64,000 nt of DNA, taken from contig JANOVM010000052.1 of assembly GCA_031417395.1 (NCBI GenBank), forward strand, positions 1-64,000, read 5' to 3'. Of this stretch, positions 1 through 8,330 are shown piece after piece. The DNA comes from JADKIH01 sp031417395. Its GTDB lineage: Bacteria; Bacteroidota; Bacteroidia; AKYH767-A; 2013-40CM-41-45. Under the pieces are notes generated by a model that saw nothing but the letters and a program-made list of their open reading frames with translations, ran no database searches and was not told where the DNA came from. A program made the position numbers and the translations under genes. Within the stretch, counting starts at the first letter, position 1; every line of letters begins with the position of its first letter.

Positions 1-1771
1 GGTAATAGTTCCATCATTAATCTTTGCACTGGTTACACAATTATTTGCTACTGATGTCGCAGATACATTTGTTAGCTGTGAACCATCACCAATAAAACCC
101 GTTGCCGTTACTGTTCCTGAATAGTTATTAGTTACAACCGATGGGTCAATACTAAAAGTAGTTCCTGAAAGTGAAATTCCTGTTCCTGCACCGTATTGAG
201 TATCGGTATCAGTTCCCGGTATACCAAGACTTGTGATATCATTATATGAAATATTTAATTTGGTAAATGGAATTGCAGCAGAAGAGGAAATATCTGCATT
301 ACCAATTGTACCATCAACAATCTTAGCACTAGTAACACTGTTGTTCGCAACTGATGTAGCTGCAACATTTGTTAATTGTGAACCGTCACCAACAAAGCCT
401 GTTGCAGTTACAGTTCCCGAATAATTATTAGTTACAACCGATGGGTCAATACTAAAGGTAGTACCGGTAAGTGAAATACCTGTTCCTGCACCGTATTGTG
501 TATCTGTTCCGGGTATTCCAAGACTTGTAATGTCATTGTATGTAATATCAAGTTTTGAAAATGGAATAGCGGCTGTCGGTGAAATGTCTATGTTCATTAT
601 AGTACCATCAGTAATTTTTGAGCTCGAAACGATATTATCATCAACCGTTGTTGCTATAATTCCAAGTAATTGAGAACCATCTCCAATGAAAGCATTTGCA
701 GTTATATTACCGGGATAGTTATTGGTTACAACTGATGGATCAATATTGAATGTTGTACCACTAAGAGTTAAACCTGTTCCGGCACCATATTGTGTATCGG
801 TATCTGTTCCCGGTATTCCAAGACTTGTAATATCAGTGTACGAGATATTCAATTTAGAAAAGGGAATTGCAGCAGCAGAAGAAATATCAGCATTGCCAAT
901 TGTACCGTCTACAATCTTTGCACTTGTAACACTGTTGTTAGCAACGGATGTTGCCGCTATATTTGTTAATTGTGAACCATCACCAACGAAACCGGTTGCT
1001 GTTACTGTTCCCGGATAGTTATTAGTTACAACTGATGGATCAATATTGAAAGTAGTGCCGGTGAGTGATAATCCTGTTCCTGCTCCGTATTGAGTATCGG
1101 TATCTGTTCCGGGTATTCCAAGACTCGTAATATCGTTGTATGAAATATTTAATTTGGTAAATGGAATTGCAGCAGAAGAAGAAATATCAGCATTGCCAAT
1201 TGTTCCGTCTACAATCTTTGCACTTGTAACGCTGTTATTCGCAACGGATGTTGCCGCTATATTTGTTAATTGTGAACCATCACCAACGAAACCGGTTGCA
1301 GTTACTGTTCCCGGATAGTTATTAGTTACAACCGATGGATCAATGTTGAAAGTCGTGCCTGTGAGTGATAATCCTGTTCCTGCTCCGTATTGTGTATCGG
1401 TATCTGTTCCCGGTATTCCGAGACTTGTAATATCGTTGTATGAAATATTCAATTTGGTAAAAGGAATTGCTGCAGAAGAAGAAATATCAGCATTGCCAAT
1501 CGTACCGTCTACAATCTTTGCACTTGTAACACTGTTGTTAGCAACGGATGTAGCTGCAATATTTGTTAATTGTGAACCATCGCCAATGAAACCCGTTGCA
1601 GTTACTGTTCCGGGATAATTATTAGTTACAACCGATGGATCAATATTGAAAGTTGTGCCGGTGAGTGATAAACCTGTTCCGGCACCATATTGCGTATCGG
1701 TATCTGTTCCGGGTATTCCAAGGCTTGTAATATCAGTATATGAAATATTCAGTTTCGAAAATGGAATTGCC
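1..1771 (-). repeat. About six tandem 300-bp repeats inside the collagen-like protein gene
   Basis: The marker element around GTTATTAGTTACAACCGATG recurs at about 125, 425, 720, 1020, 1320 and 1620. Spacing is 300 bp, except one unit of 294 bp that lost two codons near 500. Copies between about 720 and 1770 are nearly identical at the DNA level, while the copy at about 470-720 is clearly diverged. The period is a multiple of three, so copy-number change would keep the reading frame. Confidence 0.9.
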
Positions 1772-2667
1772 GCTGATGAAGAAATATCGGAATTGGTAAT
1801 TGTACCGTTTTGAATTTTTGAGGACGTAATTGCATTGTTAGAAATTATTGGTGCCGCAGCTGTAGAGCCAACACCGCCAAGATCTCCTGCCAGCCTTACT
1901 TTTCCTGTTGAAGAAGTTGTTGCATCTACAGCCATTGACGAAGAGACAGCATCTTGTACAAAAGCAGTAGTTGACAGTTGATTGGTATTAGTTCCGGGAG
2001 CAGGTGTAGGTGCTATGGGAGTGCCTGAAAATGTAGGTGAATTAATGTCTGATTTTAAATCGATGGCTGTTTGAGCAGCAGTACTTATGGGTTTATTAAT
2101 ATCAGCTGTATTATCAACATTGCCAAGTCCAATGTTAGCTTGTGTTAAAGTAATGTTTCCGTTTACATGTTGAACGTTATTTACACTGGTCGTTATACCG
2201 GCCGTTCCCGGAGGTCCCTGAGGACCCTGCATACCTTGAGGACCCTGCGGACCCTGAACGGCATTGCCCGCTGATTTTGCATACAATGCATACGGTACAC
2301 TTAACAATTGACTTGTGCCTACTATACTATAGTTAACACCACCGTTGGGATCGGTTTCTGTTTTAATAAAATACTGATTCGTTGACCAGTCGACGGAATC
2401 AATATTTCCCGACAGAACAGTGCCATTTCCTATTTGCAAAGTCAACAATCCATTGTCGTTGGTATTGGATGTTTGTGTTTCCACATAAACAGGAATACCG
2501 GAAGCGGATCCGCGTAAAATACTTACGCGCATACTCACAGGCCTGTTTGTTACAAGTGAATTCAAGGAATTGCGGACTACTGCCTGATAGCTCATCTTTG
2601 AAGGTGCCTGTGAAAAGGCGGGCAGAGATAGCAACACTACTGTTAAAACTATTAAAATCTTTTTCAT
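1..2667 (-). CDS. Secreted collagen-like/tail-fibre-type repeat protein (partial, 3' end outside window)
   Basis: The frame is open from an ATG at 2667 down to position 1, giving 889 codons with no stop, so the C-terminus lies outside the window. The protein starts with a signal peptide (MKKILIVLTVVLLSLPAFSQ) and a globular N-terminal part. A short collagen-like Gly-X-Y run (GPQGPQGMQGPQGPPG, about residues 138-153) follows, then a tail-fibre-like linker containing TGKVRLAGDLGG. From about position 1770 to the edge it consists of about six tandem repeats of 98-100 residues with the recurring elements FxKLNISYxDITSLGIPG, TQYGAGTGLSL, DPSVVTNNYPGTVTATGFIGDGSQLTNIA and DGTIxNADISSSAAIP (quoted in pieces). 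The architecture suggests an extended, probably trimeric surface fibre or adhesin. Only 40 nt separate it from the small T9SS gene upstream on the same strand, so the two may be cotranscribed. Export is well supported; the ligand and the exact role are unknown. Confidence 0.85.
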   Translation of the reverse strand, partial: MKKILIVLTVVLLSLPAFSQAPSKMSYQAVVRNSLNSLVTNRPVSMRVSILRGSASGIPVYVETQTSNTNDNGLLTLQIGNGTVLSGNIDSVDWSTNQYFIKTETDPNGGVNYSIVGTSQLLSVPYALYAKSAGNAVQGPQGPQGMQGPQGPPGTAGITTSVNNVQHVNGNITLTQANIGLGNVDNTADINKPISTAAQTAIDLKSDINSPTFSGTPIAPTPAPGTNTNQLSTTAFVQDAVSSSMAVDATTSSTGKVRLAGDLGGVGSTAAAPIISNNAITSSKIQNGTITNSDISSSAAIPFSKLNISYTDITSLGIPGTDTDTQYGAGTGLSLTGTTFNIDPSVVTNNYPGTVTATGFIGDGSQLTNIAATSVANNSVTSAKIVDGTIGNADISSSAAIPFTKLNISYNDITSLGIPGTDTDTQYGAGTGLSLTGTTFNIDPSVVTNNYPGTVTATGFVGDGSQLTNIAATSVANNSVTSAKIVDGTIGNADISSSAAIPFTKLNISYNDITSLGIPGTDTDTQYGAGTGLSLTGTTFNIDPSVVTNNYPGTVTATGFVGDGSQLTNIAATSVANNSVTSAKIVDGTIGNADISSAAAIPFSKLNISYTDITSLGIPGTDTDTQYGAGTGLTLSGTTFNIDPSVVTNNYPGNITANAFIGDGSQLLGIIATTVDDNIVSSSKITDGTIMNIDISPTAAIPFSKLDITYNDITSLGIPGTDTQYGAGTGISLTGTTFSIDPSVVTNNYSGTVTATGFVGDGSQLTNVAATSVANNSVTSAKIVDGTIGNADISSSAAIPFTKLNISYNDITSLGIPGTDTDTQYGAGTGISLSGTTFSIDPSVVTNNYSGTVTATGFIGDGSQLTNVSATSVANNCVTSAKINDGTIT

Positions 2668-2707
2668 GTAATTTTGTTTTATATGTTATCGTTTTATTTA
2701 GTTTGTA

Positions 2708-3193
2708 TTAGTTTTTGATTATTTTAAATACTTTTATTTCTTTTTTATTATTAAACACTTTAATGAAATATGTGCCCGCGGCTTCTCCACTCAATGGAAT
2801 GTCCGTTTGCTTTTTTATCAAAGAGTTCTGTGAAATAAGGCTACCTTCTAAATTGAAGAGTGCATAACTCATTTTTTCAAAGTCCATAGTGCTAATGTCC
2901 AGACTAATTGTTTCAGTTGTAGGATTAGGGTAGACGGAAATGTTTAGGGTAATTTCTTTTTCTTCTATTCCTGTAATCACAAAAATTTCATAGGGTTGTT
3001 GTATACCTTCAGCAACAGAGCCGGCAGAAGAACTTTTTGTCGTATAATCTATTTGACCAATAGAAGAATTTACCGTGCCATCTATTCCTGAGGCATCGTT
3101 ACCGGAGGCAACATTGCCACTTTGGGCATTCATGGTGAAAATATTTCCAAAGAGAAATCCGCTTAATAAAACGGCAAAATGTGTTTTATTCAT
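2708..3193 (-). CDS. Small secreted protein with T9SS type A sorting domain
   Basis: The product is 161 residues from the ATG at 3193. That start is chosen because a signal peptide follows directly (MNKTHFAVLLSGFLFGNIFTMNAQ); the frame stays open about 20 codons further upstream, but that extension would bury the signal. The middle (SGNVASGNDASGIDGTVNSS and on, ending in a GIQQPYEI-type element) resembles the short linker before the sorting domain in many Bacteroidota proteins. The last 80 residues are a T9SS C-terminal domain (ISVYPNPTTETISLDIS, then GTYFIKVFNNKKEIKVFKIIKN). It has almost no cargo domain. It lies just upstream of the collagen-like repeat gene on the same strand. Confidence 0.8.
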   Translation of the reverse strand: MNKTHFAVLLSGFLFGNIFTMNAQSGNVASGNDASGIDGTVNSSIGQIDYTTKSSSAGSVAEGIQQPYEIFVITGIEEKEITLNISVYPNPTTETISLDISTMDFEKMSYALFNLEGSLISQNSLIKKQTDIPLSGEAAGTYFIKVFNNKKEIKVFKIIKN

Positions 3194-3399
3194 AATTACA
3201 AGTTTTAAAGTTGCTTTTAGTATTCTGAAATAGGATAAATAGTTAAAACGCACAAGTTTTCAATGGGTTTTTTTATTCATATGCATTTCTTACAAAGTTT
3301 TATCTTATATTGATTAAGAGGTATTTAAAGGGTAATTATTAATGCCTGTTTCAAACAAGATTTAAACTTTTAAAAGCGAAACAGATATATATTTCCTAA

Positions 3400-3497
3400 T
3401 CTTTGTGTAATCTTTGTGCCCTTAGAGTTCTTTGTGGTTGAAAGGAATTTTGGTTATTTACCACAAAGGACACTGGGGGCACGAAGAAAACACAGAG
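3400..3497. repeat. Imperfect inverted repeat (large hairpin) in an intergenic region
   Basis: Two arms of about 39 nt, 3400-3438 and 3460-3497, are imperfect reverse complements with a loop of about 21 nt. The arms are built on CTTTGTG / TTCTTTGTGG and CCACAAAGGACAC / GCACGAAG. The 3194-3531 gap between divergent genes holds nothing else that I can recognise. It may be a mobile intergenic repeat or a processed transcript hairpin. Confidence 0.75.
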
Positions 3498-3531
3498 GGG
3501 ATTAGATTAATAGGTAAAAAGATTTTCTAAA

Positions 3532-3930
3532 ATGATAAAATTAATAATGACGAAAAGGGAAAAACATAAAATATTAACCTATTGTATTGCTATAGTTTGG
3601 ATAATAAACGGACTTATTTGTAAATTATTAAATCTTGTTCCACGACACGAACAAATTGTAGCAAGGATTTTAGGGAAGGAGTATTCCAGACCTTTAACAA
3701 TTTTAATCGGACTTTCAGAAATTGCTATGGCAATTTGGATTCTAAGTGGTTTTAAGGCAAGATTAAATGCAATGACTCAAATCGCAGTTATAGCGATCAT
3801 GAATACACTGGAATTCATCCTTGTCCCTGATTTATTACTCTGGGGAAAGTTCAATTCACTATTTGCCTTATTATTAATTTTAGTTATTTACTTTAACGAA
3901 TTTTATCTTAACAAAAATCAACAACACTAA
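3532..3930 (+). CDS. DoxX-like membrane protein
   Basis: A 132-residue integral membrane protein with about four hydrophobic segments (roughly residues 13-33, 50-70, 75-97 and 104-124). Length, helix pattern and the first-helix motif IVWIINGLICKLLNLVPRHEQIV fit the DoxX-like families that occur beside DUF2071 genes. No catalytic residues are visible and no biochemical role can be given. A second in-frame ATG five codons downstream (MTKREKHK) could be the real start. It leads an operon with the DUF2071 gene 4 nt downstream. Confidence 0.7.
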   Translation: MIKLIMTKREKHKILTYCIAIVWIINGLICKLLNLVPRHEQIVARILGKEYSRPLTILIGLSEIAMAIWILSGFKARLNAMTQIAVIAIMNTLEFILVPDLLLWGKFNSLFALLLILVIYFNEFYLNKNQQH

Positions 3931-3934
3931 TTGA

Positions 3935-4672
3935 ATGTTTTCATTTCTGAAAAATCACCCTTTTGCCGTTGAGGCTTTTTTTGAGAGTTCTATTGTTTTA
4001 ACATTTGCTGTTCCTAAGGAGCAATTATTAAAGCTAATTCCTGAATGTTTGCAGCTCGATACATATCAGGAAAAATTGGCTTTTATTGCCGTTGCAATGG
4101 TTCAAACAAAGGACTTACGACCAAAGGGATTTCCAAAAATTTTGGGCAGCGATTTTTTTCTTATAGGTTATCGTATATTCGTTCGTTATACAAACAAGGA
4201 AGGAAAGAGTTTGCGTGGCTTATACATATTAAAATCTGAAACAGATAAGAAGAAAATGGAATTTATGGGCAATATTTTTACACAGTACAAATACACTACA
4301 ACAGACATTAATCATTTAGAAAAAGAAAATTCAAAAGAAATAATTTCAATTCATTCAAAATTTAAAATAAAAATTGACAACAGCGCAGAAAACATTCCTT
4401 TACCGGAATACTCTCCATTTGCAGACTGGAAAGAAGCACGAAGATTTGCCGGCCCATTACCTTTTACATTTACTTTTAACAAAGCTAAAAATGAAGTATT
4501 AATCATTGAAGGCGTTAGACAAAATTGGACACCAAGTCCGATAAAGGTTATTGACTATGATATTGATTTTTTACACTCACTGAATCTTGAAAATCCCGTT
4601 TTAGCAAATGCTTTTATCATTAAAAATATTCCTTATTATTGGAAGAAAGGTAAAATTGAACGATGGAAATGA
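3935..4672 (+). CDS. DUF2071 (YqjF-like) protein
   Basis: 245 residues, with the features of the DUF2071 family: an N-terminal VPKEQLLKLIPECLQLDTYQ element, the central GYRIFVRYTNKEGKSLRGLYILKSETD strand-loop-strand, and a late LPFTFTFNKAKNEVLIIEGVRQNWTP segment. No signal peptide or membrane segment is present, so it is probably cytoplasmic. The function of the family is unknown. It sits 4 nt after the DoxX-like gene and overlaps the methyltransferase gene by 10 nt, which suggests translational coupling. Confidence 0.8.
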   Translation: MFSFLKNHPFAVEAFFESSIVLTFAVPKEQLLKLIPECLQLDTYQEKLAFIAVAMVQTKDLRPKGFPKILGSDFFLIGYRIFVRYTNKEGKSLRGLYILKSETDKKKMEFMGNIFTQYKYTTTDINHLEKENSKEIISIHSKFKIKIDNSAENIPLPEYSPFADWKEARRFAGPLPFTFTFNKAKNEVLIIEGVRQNWTPSPIKVIDYDIDFLHSLNLENPVLANAFIIKNIPYYWKKGKIERWK

Positions 4673-5415
4673 AGAGAAGAAAATTTCAGGGGGTCTTAAA
4701 TATTTTAAGTTTCAATCGGCACTTTTATGTATTGGGGTTTGGAATTTTAACTTTGTTATTATCCGGCCATTTAATTTTCAATTGGTCAGATTGGTTATTT
4801 TGGATAATCCTGGCAATTTTAATTTATGGTCTAATGGCACCATTAGTAGTATCGGCTTATGTCTATGATTTTTCAGGATATTATGAATTCAAATGGTTGG
4901 AAAATTGCTCTATCGTCGATTCAAATCCTAAACAGATCCTTAATATAAATGCCGGATTTGATGAAACAAGTTTTATTATAGAAAATAAATTTCCCGATGC
5001 CGAGTTAAAAGTGTTTGATTTTTACAACCCTAAGCAACACACGGAACAGGCAATTGTCAGAGCAAGAAAGGTCAGCTTAGTATTTCCCGCTACCCAACAA
5101 ATAAAAACAGATTTAATACCTTTAAAGGATAATTCTGTTGATATTATATTTCTTTTATCTGCATTACACGAGATTCGTTCCTGGCAGGAAAAAATTCGGT
5201 TTTTGAAGGAATGCCATAGGATATGTAAGCCAAACGCGAAAGTAATTATGATAGAACATTTGCGTGACTTACCGAATTTTATTGCATTCACTATCGGTTT
5301 TACGCATTTTTTCTCAAGGAATGTATGGAAAAAATCGTTTGTAAGAGCAGGTTTTTCTTCAATAGAGGAAATTAAATTCACACCATTTATGTCTATATTT
5401 ACTTGTTCTCCTTAG
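4663..5415 (+). CDS. Membrane-anchored class I SAM-dependent methyltransferase-like protein
   Basis: 250 residues. Two N-terminal hydrophobic segments (about 22-40 and 44-66) are followed by a Rossmann-type methyltransferase core. The motif I region is weak (ILNINAGFD, 92-100, rather than a Gly-rich loop). An acidic motif II-like VFDFYNP lies at 117-123, a motif IV-like SVDIIFLLSALHEI at 158-171, and the late strand IKFTPFMSIF near the C-terminus. The degenerate Gly loop makes activity uncertain. It overlaps the DUF2071 gene by 10 nt, and a small membrane protein follows. The substrate is unknown. Confidence 0.7.
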   Translation: MEMKRRKFQGVLNILSFNRHFYVLGFGILTLLLSGHLIFNWSDWLFWIILAILIYGLMAPLVVSAYVYDFSGYYEFKWLENCSIVDSNPKQILNINAGFDETSFIIENKFPDAELKVFDFYNPKQHTEQAIVRARKVSLVFPATQQIKTDLIPLKDNSVDIIFLLSALHEIRSWQEKIRFLKECHRICKPNAKVIMIEHLRDLPNFIAFTIGFTHFFSRNVWKKSFVRAGFSSIEEIKFTPFMSIFTCSP

Positions 5416-5440
5416 TCATTTATTCTAATTCTTTTTGATA

Positions 5441-5836
5441 ATGCAAATTCACATAAAAATAATTGGCGTACTCTTAATCACTTTAGCATTTATTCATGTT
5501 AAATTTCCGAAGTATTTTAACTGGGATAAAGAACTTAAATCGTTAAGTTTAATGAACAGACAAATGATGACGGTTCATATGTTTTTTATTGCGCTGACTG
5601 TATTTCTCATGGGGTTGCTTTGTTTGACATCGTCAAATGAACTGATTGAAACAACTCTTGGAAAAAAAATATTGCTGGGACTGGGAGTATTCTGGACGAT
5701 CCGATTACTCATACAGTTCTTTGGCTATTCATCACACTTATGGAAAGGCAAAGCCTTTGAGACGTCAATGCATGTAGTATTTTCATTGCTTTGGTTGTAT
5801 TTAAGCATTGTATTTATTACAGCAATATTTTATTAG
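5441..5836 (+). CDS. Small four-helix membrane protein, unknown function
   Basis: 131 residues from ATG 5441; a TTG six bases earlier is possible but less likely. Four hydrophobic segments span most of the protein (about 6-22, 44-64, 77-97 and 108-128). I do not recognise a named family. It is the last gene of the DoxX-like/DUF2071/methyltransferase operon, 25 nt after the previous stop, and may act with those genes. Confidence 0.7.
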   Translation: MQIHIKIIGVLLITLAFIHVKFPKYFNWDKELKSLSLMNRQMMTVHMFFIALTVFLMGLLCLTSSNELIETTLGKKILLGLGVFWTIRLLIQFFGYSSHLWKGKAFETSMHVVFSLLWLYLSIVFITAIFY

Positions 5837-5934
5837 GAACATCAAAAAATACATTTGAATAACAGAATATTTATTTTTACAATAATGCCGTAAGCCACTC
5901 AATCACCCAAAAACATCTTTTAAAATAAAGCATA

Positions 5935-6807
5935 ATGAAAACAAAGTTACTCCCCAATATAGTTTTATGGCTCATTGCCTTTATTGTTTTCCCAATTATC
6001 TCCTTCGCGCAGGATGTAATCATTAAAAAAAATGGTGACGAAATACAATCAAAAGTATTCGAAGTGGACACTAATTATATAAAATATAAGAGGTTCGATA
6101 ATGTGGATGGACCGAATTATATTTTGTCGAAAACGGAGGTATTTATGATAAAGTATGCCAATGGAACAAAGGAAATAATCAGTGCATTGGATGAACCTGA
6201 AACTTTGCAAACAGAAAAGAGAAAGATGAATGAGAAAAAAATATTTAGTGAACAAAAATCTTTTGTTTCATTCGGTTATGGATTCGGCGCTTATTCTATC
6301 TGGTTTTATTCAAGTTATTACTACATGGATGCTAGTCATTCTTTATTCGGACCTGTTTATGGGAAATATGAGTATGGAGTTAACGAAGAACTAAGCATTG
6401 GTATTAATCTTGCTTATTTTGAAAAAAAAATCAGCGGACATTTTTCCGTTTATGACAATGTTACAGGAAGCAACGTAATATATACTGAAACTGACAAGTA
6501 CACTTCTTTCAGTGCCTTACTGCGAGCAAATTGGCATTTCGGAAACAGTAATAAAGTCGATCCTTACTTGGGTTTTGGATTAGGGTACCGTAACGTTACT
6601 TGGAAATATTCTGTCGATAACCCCCAACAACAACCCTATTACGGGAATTATTATGAAAATGAATTTTTGGATATTAACTCAAGCTTTCCCCTTGGTTTTG
6701 AAACAACTTTTGGAGTACGAATCAGATTAACAGAAAAAATAAGTGCTTATACAGAAGCTGGCATTGCAAAATCTGTTGTGCAGATTGGTTTTGTGGCAAA
6801 ATTGTAA
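5935..6807 (+). CDS. Outer-membrane beta-barrel protein with N-terminal KNGDEI-type domain
   Basis: 290 residues with a signal peptide cleaved near SFA-Q (25/26). Residues 27-75 carry the small Bacteroidota envelope domain that begins DVIIKKNGDEIQSKVFEV and ends EVFMIKYANGTKEI. From about residue 100 the sequence alternates aromatic and polar residues in beta-hairpins with a porin-like ending (SVVQIGFVAKL), as in OmpW/opacity-type barrels of Bacteroidota. It is probably an outer-membrane protein facing the surface. The next gene carries the same N-terminal domain, which suggests duplication. Function unknown. Confidence 0.75.
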   Translation: MKTKLLPNIVLWLIAFIVFPIISFAQDVIIKKNGDEIQSKVFEVDTNYIKYKRFDNVDGPNYILSKTEVFMIKYANGTKEIISALDEPETLQTEKRKMNEKKIFSEQKSFVSFGYGFGAYSIWFYSSYYYMDASHSLFGPVYGKYEYGVNEELSIGINLAYFEKKISGHFSVYDNVTGSNVIYTETDKYTSFSALLRANWHFGNSNKVDPYLGFGLGYRNVTWKYSVDNPQQQPYYGNYYENEFLDINSSFPLGFETTFGVRIRLTEKISAYTEAGIAKSVVQIGFVAKL

Positions 6808-6818
6808 ACTTAAATTGT

Positions 6819-7571
6819 ATGAAAAAATTGTTACAGCTTTTGAGTATTGGCATTTTGATAATTTCTCTTTTCTCGACCTGTTCATTTGAAAAAAGGAGAT
6901 ATATGCAGGGATACAATATTGAATGGCATAAATCTACAAAGAATGGTAAAAAAGCCGAATCTGCTCAAAATAATAAATCAGATGGAAAAAATAAAATAAT
7001 TACTCCTAAACCGGAAACTGTAGTTAATTTAATAAGAGATGAAACATTAATTGCGTCATCAGAGAATTCAAATTTCAACACTTTGTCTTTTTATAGGAAA
7101 TCAGTCCACTCTGCCAATATCGTTTCCGAAGATTGTGACATATTATTTTTAAAAAACGGAAATGAAATAAGAGTTGCAATGTTTCAGATTATCCAGAATG
7201 AAATAAAATATAGGAAATGTGAAGATACAAGTGGAACCACATATACTATTGATAAATCAAAGCTATTTATGATTAAATACGCTAATGGAACAAAGGATCT
7301 TTTTTATTCAGATACTTCTGTCGAAAATAAAAAAAAGCCAATTGAAAAGGAGGACAGCGGTATATTTGGCATTCTCTCTTTCGTTACTTTTTTTTTAGGT
7401 TTTCTATTTGCCGGACCGGAGTCGCTTATTTTAATTCCAATAGCCTTGGTTTTAGCAATTATTGGATTGGGCCGCAAAAGAAAATTTAAAGGATTTGCAA
7501 TAGCAACGCTGTCGCTCATTATAGGTTTTATTCTTTTAATTTTTCTTATTCTGTTAACCTTGAATAATTAA
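6819..7571 (+). CDS. Lipoprotein-like protein with KNGNEI domain and two C-terminal membrane helices
   Basis: 250 residues. The N-terminus (MKKLLQLLSIGILIISLFSTCSF) looks like a lipoprotein signal with Cys21. A Lys/Asn-rich linker follows. At about residues 105-165 there is a domain paralogous to that of the preceding gene (DILFLKNGNEIRVAMFQI and KLFMIKYANGTKDLF). The C-terminal 75 residues hold two strongly hydrophobic segments flanking a GLGRKRKFKG turn, as in small DUF4190-like membrane modules. A Cys anchor combined with C-terminal helices is odd for an outer-membrane lipoprotein, so the protein may sit in the inner membrane. It lies 11 nt after the barrel gene. Confidence 0.65.
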   Translation: MKKLLQLLSIGILIISLFSTCSFEKRRYMQGYNIEWHKSTKNGKKAESAQNNKSDGKNKIITPKPETVVNLIRDETLIASSENSNFNTLSFYRKSVHSANIVSEDCDILFLKNGNEIRVAMFQIIQNEIKYRKCEDTSGTTYTIDKSKLFMIKYANGTKDLFYSDTSVENKKKPIEKEDSGIFGILSFVTFFLGFLFAGPESLILIPIALVLAIIGLGRKRKFKGFAIATLSLIIGFILLIFLILLTLNN

Positions 7572-7664
7572 ATCTGCTTTACATCGGGAACGAAAATATT
7601 AATGGGAGATTTTACTGATATATTAATAGGTGCATAATTTAGTTTGTAAACAATAAATAATTTC

Positions 7665-8330
7665 TCCCGAGTTTGACAGCTTCAATTTATAAGCATTTTA
7701 ATTTCAGCTACTTAACTTTCTAAGCGAATGTTTGTGCCATTACATTTTTAAGTATGTCCTAAAATCTTTGGAGGAATTTTCATCCCTATTGCTTTAATCA
7801 AAGATTGAGCATTAGGAGGGATATCGGTTCGTAGCCATATCGTTTGACTTTTAACCTTGACGGGAACAGCCATCACATGGCTTAATTCATCCATGGCTTG
7901 AATAACAGTAAGTGCTCGAGGTTTGATGAATTTATTTGTTATTGATTTTGATTCTAAGAGATCCATTTTTTCTCTAAGAATTTTAGTCAAGTGCGCTTCG
8001 CAGTAATAGGATAAGAAACATAGAACAAGGTGTCCGATTGATCCAGCTTGCCATCTTCAACACGTCCTAGCGATAATAACGTGCGATGTTTTACTTTTCC
8101 GTTTTCGCGATATGATTCAACCAAATGATAATACGCATCGCCACGGTTATTCTTTGTTACTTTGATAAAAATGATCGAAAGTAATTAGACCACAAAAATA
8201 TCTCAAAAGCCATTGAATATTACATTGTGTAAAAATATTGTTCACTACACTTTTGAAAAAATAAAAAATATTTTCCCTATTGAAGCGGGTTACAGAGGGT
8301 CAAAGTAACAGTTGCTGTCAAACTCGGGAA
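7665..8330 (-). mobile_element. Internally deleted IS1634-like insertion sequence remnant
   Basis: A perfect 16-bp inverted repeat, TCCCGAGTTTGACAGC at 7665-7680 and its reverse complement at 8315-8330, brackets the transposase remnant. The element is only about 666 bp, whereas a full IS1634-type element encodes a transposase of over 500 residues, so most of the gene is gone. No convincing target-site duplication is visible. The right end abuts the 5' edge of the IS630 transposase remnant, which suggests insertion into or beside it. Confidence 0.75.
7748..8172 (-). pseudogene. IS1634-type transposase, N- and C-terminal pieces joined by a deletion
   Basis: Read on the minus strand, 8172 to about 8041 encodes an IS1634-type N-terminus (FIKVTKNNRGDAYYHLVESY, then GKVKHRTLLSLGRVEDGKLD). 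The expected ATG is replaced by ATT and a stop lies just upstream. At about 8036-8042 the sequence jumps, out of frame, to the C-terminal part (IGHLVLCFLSYYCEAHLTKI to TDIPPNAQSLIKAIGMKI), which ends at 7748. The catalytic DDE core between these parts is missing. It is therefore a dead deletion derivative, although its terminal repeats are intact. Confidence 0.8.

Noticed and set aside
233..1618. Plus-strand open frames of 60-98 codons in the repeat region
   Set aside because: They are repeats of the same shadow frame opposite the minus-strand gene, and each copy recurs with the repeat unit.
1..1771. Regular 300-bp repeats taken as a possible CRISPR array or satellite
   Set aside because: Period is far too long for CRISPR, there are no unique spacers, and the repeats keep one open reading frame on the minus strand.
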